Part shown: positions 7,626 through 10,023 of the stretch, in pieces | Numbering within the stretch: the stretch's first letter is position 1 | How the letters are laid out: each line of letters begins with the position of its first letter | NCBI GenBank assembly: GCA_025997655.1 | Contig: BNUW01000092.1 | Location: 1-10,023 of the forward strand | Direction of reading: 5' to 3' | DNA from: Spirochaetia bacterium | GTDB lineage: Bacteria > Spirochaetota > Spirochaetia > Treponematales > Breznakiellaceae | Length of the DNA stretch: 10,023 nucleotides | Notes under the pieces: model-generated | What the model was told of the DNA's origin: nothing | Seen by the model: the letters and a program-made list of their open reading frames with translations, nothing else | Database searches by the model: none | Program-made: the position numbers and the translations under genes

Positions 7626-8153
7626 TTGACTGAACAATTTGTGGTAGCCTTGGTGGGCGCCCCCTTTGGTATCAAGGGTTTTGTAAAAGCAAAGCCCCTT
7701 TCGGGGGAGTTGGAGCATCTGGAGCAGCTTGAAACGGTTGTTCTTCGCAGGGAAAACCACGAATCCCTCTTCTATATAGAAGAAACACTTCGTGTAGGCT
7801 CTTCCCTGGCGGTAAAGTTCCGGGGAATCGACACACCGGAGGCAGCCAAGACCTTATCGGGAGCAGAAATGTGTACCGGCCGGGACCATGCAGCCCCCCT
7901 CGGTACGGATGAATACTATGTTGAGGACCTGCGGGGTATACCGGTTATCGATACGGCAGGCGCGGTCCTGGGACACATAACGGACGTGTTAGAGGGCGGC
8001 GGCGGCCAACTGATAGAGCTAAGGCTTACCAGCCACGGCGGGGAACTCCGGCTGGTTCCCTTCAGGAAAGAGTTTTTCGGCGAGGTGGATGTGGACAATG
8101 CGTCCATTGAAAAACGCCGGGTAGTTCTCCTGGAAAGCTGGATTTTGGCATGA
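7626..8153 (+). CDS. rimM: 16S rRNA processing / 30S maturation factor RimM
   Basis: RimM binds the 30S head through S19 and helps late maturation of 16S rRNA. The 175-residue protein shows both expected barrels. The N-terminal RimM barrel begins FVVALVGAPFGIKGFVKAKPLS; the family's 'GxHGxxG' appears as GAPFGIKG, with Phe in place of the usual His. The PRC barrel starts near residue 96 with DEYYVEDLRGIPVIDTAGAVLG and reaches RLVPFRKEFFGEVD. The start is TTG 7626, 15 bp after khpA; only a distant AAGG lies upstream, so translation probably depends on coupling, and a GTG a few codons in is possible. The stop overlaps the trmD start (ATGA). Confidence 0.93.
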   Translation: MTEQFVVALVGAPFGIKGFVKAKPLSGELEHLEQLETVVLRRENHESLFYIEETLRVGSSLAVKFRGIDTPEAAKTLSGAEMCTGRDHAAPLGTDEYYVEDLRGIPVIDTAGAVLGHITDVLEGGGGQLIELRLTSHGGELRLVPFRKEFFGEVDVDNASIEKRRVVLLESWILA

Positions 8154-8962
8154 AGTATACGGTGCTAACCCTCTTTCCGGAGATAATTGACGCTTATTTT
8201 GCCACATCCATCATGGCAAAAGCGGTAAACCGGGAGATTGTGGCGTATCACCCGGTAAACATCCGGGATTTTGCCCTGGATAAGCACAAAACCTGCGATG
8301 ATGCCCCCTACGGCGGCGGTGCGGGGATGCTGATGTTGGCGGAACCCCTGGGCAGGGCCCTGGAATCCGTGGGCGCATGGAATCGTTTGGAGCCGGAGAA
8401 TGGCGCCCGGCGTCTTTCAGGCCGTGTTATCTACCTGAGCCCCGGCGGCCGGCCCTTCACCCAGGATGCGGCGAAGGAACTGGCCCGGGAGGATGAGCTG
8501 ATCCTCCTTTGCGGCAGGTACGAGGGGATAGACCAGCGTATCATTGACGCCTATGTGGACGAGGAGATATCCATCGGGGATTACGTGCTTTCCTCCGGGG
8601 AGGTGGCGGCCCTGGCCTTGATAGACGCCACCTACCGGCTGGTGGACCGGGTGATAAAGCAGGAGTCCCTGGAGGAGGAGAGCTTTTCCGGGGGTCTTTT
8701 GGAGTATCCCCAGTATACACGGCCGGAGTTATATGGTACACTAAGGGTTCCGGAGCTATTGCTTTCGGGGCACCATGAAAATATACGGCGTTGGCGTCTG
8801 AAAAAGCGGGTCGAAAAAACCCTTACCCTGCGGCCGGATTTAATCCGCCGGGGGAAAGAGCTGGACCTCTTCGATGGGGAAACCCGTAAACTTATAGAGG
8901 AACTAGGGGGAGAAAAGGATGAACGAGATACGGGCCATAGAAGCCTCCCAGATGAAGGATGA
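8150..8962 (+). CDS. trmD: tRNA (guanine-37-N1)-methyltransferase TrmD
   Basis: TrmD transfers a methyl group from S-adenosylmethionine to G37 of tRNAs that read CNN codons, preventing +1 frameshifting. The 270-residue sequence has all SPOUT trefoil-knot landmarks: [13 protein letters not shown] (50-62), [10 protein letters not shown] (96-105), [10 protein letters not shown] (121-130) and [11 protein letters not shown] (141-151). The aspartate in the last motif is in the position of the catalytic base, and the common GG of 'LSGGE' is SG here. The C-terminal tRNA-binding domain contains YPQYTRPE and [14 protein letters not shown] 8150 overlaps the rimM stop by 4 nt. The last 14 codons overlap rplS in another frame; this tail lies beyond the conserved family end. 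Confidence 0.97.
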   Translation: MKYTVLTLFPEIIDAYFATSIMAKAVNREIVAYHPVNIRDFALDKHKTCDDAPYGGGAGMLMLAEPLGRALESVGAWNRLEPENGARRLSGRVIYLSPGGRPFTQDAAKELAREDELILLCGRYEGIDQRIIDAYVDEEISIGDYVLSSGEVAALALIDATYRLVDRVIKQESLEEESFSGGLLEYPQYTRPELYGTLRVPELLLSGHHENIRRWRLKKRVEKTLTLRPDLIRRGKELDLFDGETRKLIEELGGEKDERDTGHRSLPDEG

Positions 8963-9350
8963 ACTGGACAATTTCAAGGTCGGTGATACCGTTAAGGTTC
9001 ATTTTAAGATCGTTGAAGGCAAAACCGAGCGTATCCAGGTCTATGAGGGCCTGGTTATTGCCATGAAAAATTCCCGGGTAGGAAAAACCTTTACGGTGCG
9101 GAAAAATTCCTACGGCGTCGGGGTTGAACGGGTATTCCCCATTCATTCCCCCCGGGTTACCAGGGTAGAACTGACCCGCGCCGGCAGGGTTCGCCGGGCT
9201 AAGCTTTACTATATCCGGGACAAGATCGGTAAGGCCGCCAAAATCCGGGAACTTATTGTTAAGAAAGGGGCAAAGGGTAGGGCAACTCCTTCCGTTGCTG
9301 CAACTGAAGTGGTTTCCACCGCCGCGGCCCCGGAAAGCGCCCAGTCATAG
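8919..9350 (+). CDS. rplS: 50S ribosomal protein L19
   Basis: L19 sits at the 30S-50S interface of the ribosome. The 143-residue product carries the complete family core: [61 protein letters not shown], then IHSPRV and [14 protein letters not shown]. The family norm is about 115 residues; the extra 25-28 residues form an Ala/Thr/Ser tail (…[15 protein letters not shown]) of no evident function. ATG 8919 follows a GGGGGAGAAAAGG purine stretch and keeps the family-typical N-terminus, so the 44-nt out-of-frame overlap with trmD appears real; the next Met (MKDEL) would cut into the conserved start. Confidence 0.97.
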   Translation: MNEIRAIEASQMKDELDNFKVGDTVKVHFKIVEGKTERIQVYEGLVIAMKNSRVGKTFTVRKNSYGVGVERVFPIHSPRVTRVELTRAGRVRRAKLYYIRDKIGKAAKIRELIVKKGAKGRATPSVAATEVVSTAAAPESAQS

Positions 9351-9353
9351 GAC

Positions 9354-9377
9354 GCATCTCCCGTTTTGATGGGATGC
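9354..9377 (+). other. Imperfect hairpin after rplS, no T-run
   Basis: GCATCTCCC (9354-9362) can pair with GGGATGC (9371-9377) with one bulged T, giving about seven pairs. No U-tract follows, so it is a poor intrinsic terminator. It may mark mRNA processing, or slow transcription between the ribosomal genes and the next gene. Confidence 0.25.
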
Positions 9378-9396
9378 TTAAAGGGGATTTCCTGCG

Positions 9397-9984
9397 ATGA
9401 AGATCCCTGAAGCTACCGAAGGCAAGTTCGGCGGGCCAGATTTCCCGGCGAAGCATCCCATAAAACACCCTACCGCTCTTCCCGCAGAACAGGGCATCCC
9501 AGCGTCTGGAAAGACAGACAAGGGGCAGATTTCACAGACGGTGGACCTGCCATTTGCGGCGTTTACGGATATTGCCCTTTCCCTGGGACTCCCCCGTGAT
9601 AAACTTTCATCATCCCTGCTTTCCTTTATGCAGTTTTTTTCGCTTCCCTTGGACCCCAAACTAATTCAACGGCTCCGTCAGGAAGTATTATCCTTAAACC
9701 TAATGCCTGGGGACCGGATTCGGTCGGGCGCCCTGGCTGCCGCCGCGGCTGCCGGTAAGGGGCTTACGCTGAGTACGGAAGCCCTGGAAAAGTATGCCGC
9801 CGCTATTGCCGGGGAGGAAAGACACGGCGGCAGTGCGGGACAGGATGGCGGCTCAGCCGACGGCGACACCGGTTCGACTCAAGGTGGCTCGGAGGGCGGA
9901 CAAAGCGGGACAGGGCACTACAGCGAGGAACACGGTCAAACTAACGGGGAGGGACGCCACGGTGCGGAATATGCCGGGCATTAG
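9397..9984 (+). CDS. FliK-like flagellar hypothetical protein, probably truncated
   Basis: A 195-codon frame starts at ATG 9397, ten bases after AAGGGG and 46 bp after rplS. The middle (FTDIALSLGLPRDKLSSSLLSFMQFFSLPLDPKLIQRLRQEVLSL, here residues ~54-98) is a predicted helical segment like those in spirochaete proteins encoded between rplS and FlhB-like genes, some of which end in a FliK-type hook-length domain. That link is a family memory, not an alignment. Residues ~140-193 are a Gly/Ser/Glu-rich low-complexity stretch, as expected of a FliK linker. The TAG stop at 9982-9984 lies inside the right arm of a 47-bp inverted repeat that copies codons 89-104 backwards, so the frame is probably cut short by that repeat and the native protein would be longer. 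Confidence 0.55.
   Translation: MKIPEATEGKFGGPDFPAKHPIKHPTALPAEQGIPASGKTDKGQISQTVDLPFAAFTDIALSLGLPRDKLSSSLLSFMQFFSLPLDPKLIQRLRQEVLSLNLMPGDRIRSGALAAAAAAGKGLTLSTEALEKYAAAIAGEERHGGSAGQDGGSADGDTGSTQGGSEGGQSGTGHYSEEHGQTNGEGRHGAEYAGH
9661..9707 (+). repeat. Left arm of a 47-bp exact inverted repeat
   Basis: This arm is coding sequence in frame (residues 89-104, LIQRLRQEVLSLNLMP) and fits the helical context on both sides, so it appears to be the original copy. Its exact reverse complement lies at 9977-10023. Confidence 0.9.
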
Positions 9985-10023
9985 GTTTAAGGATAATACT
10001 TCCTGACGGAGCCGTTGAATTAG
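9977..10023 (-). repeat. Right arm of the 47-bp inverted repeat, at the window edge
   Basis: This is the exact reverse complement of 9661-9707. It ends on the final base, while the next base outwards from the inner edge already mismatches. It supplies the stop codon of the FliK-like frame. A fold-back or assembly-overlap origin is likely; a real invertible 269-bp segment (9708-9976) is the alternative. Confidence 0.9.

Noticed and set aside
9794..10006. Alternative plus-strand frame over the end of the FliK-like gene
   Set aside because: Its Arg/Thr-rich residues look like an off-frame reading, and its last nine residues come from the inverted-repeat arm.

Overview
The window looks like a moderately GC-rich Treponema-type spirochaete, most like the termite-gut treponemes. 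This rests on protein style (a secreted treponemal-looking barrel protein, a large spirochaete-style TPR regulator) and on the gene order rpsP-khpA-rimM-trmD-rplS followed by a FliK-like gene. It is an inference from remembered family patterns; no database search was made.

Layout. Positions 1-86 hold the N-terminal end of a minus-strand gene running off the left edge, possibly a transposase. Positions 146-290 hold a strong promoter and a small SRP RNA (ffs). A lower-GC minus-strand gene for a probable outer-membrane protein follows (336-1172). The 400-bp gap before clpB holds a decayed GxxExxY-family fragment and three 'TCCGTG...GTGGTT'-type repeats. clpB (1587-4208) encodes a full-length disaggregase. 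It converges on, and overlaps by 35 bp, a 932-codon minus-strand gene for a STAND/TPR-like regulator with a damaged P-loop (4174-6972). A divergent promoter region (about 6973-7109) separates that gene from a tight plus-strand operon: rpsP (S16), khpA (KH RNA-binding), rimM (30S maturation), trmD (tRNA m1G37 methyltransferase), rplS (L19). A FliK-like gene then runs to the right edge, where its frame is broken by a 47-bp exact inverted repeat ending on the last base of the window.

How they work together. The right half is a translation operon coupling ribosomal proteins, 30S assembly and tRNA modification. ffs serves membrane-protein targeting and clpB serves protein disaggregation. The regulator and barrel protein are lineage-type genes of unknown role.

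I do not see a clearly new multi-gene system. The points most worth a second look are a 65-bp nested palindrome inside the regulator's coding sequence, the GxxExxY relic with its repeats, the near-leaderless promoter of the regulator, and the terminal inverted repeat, which may be an assembly artefact.
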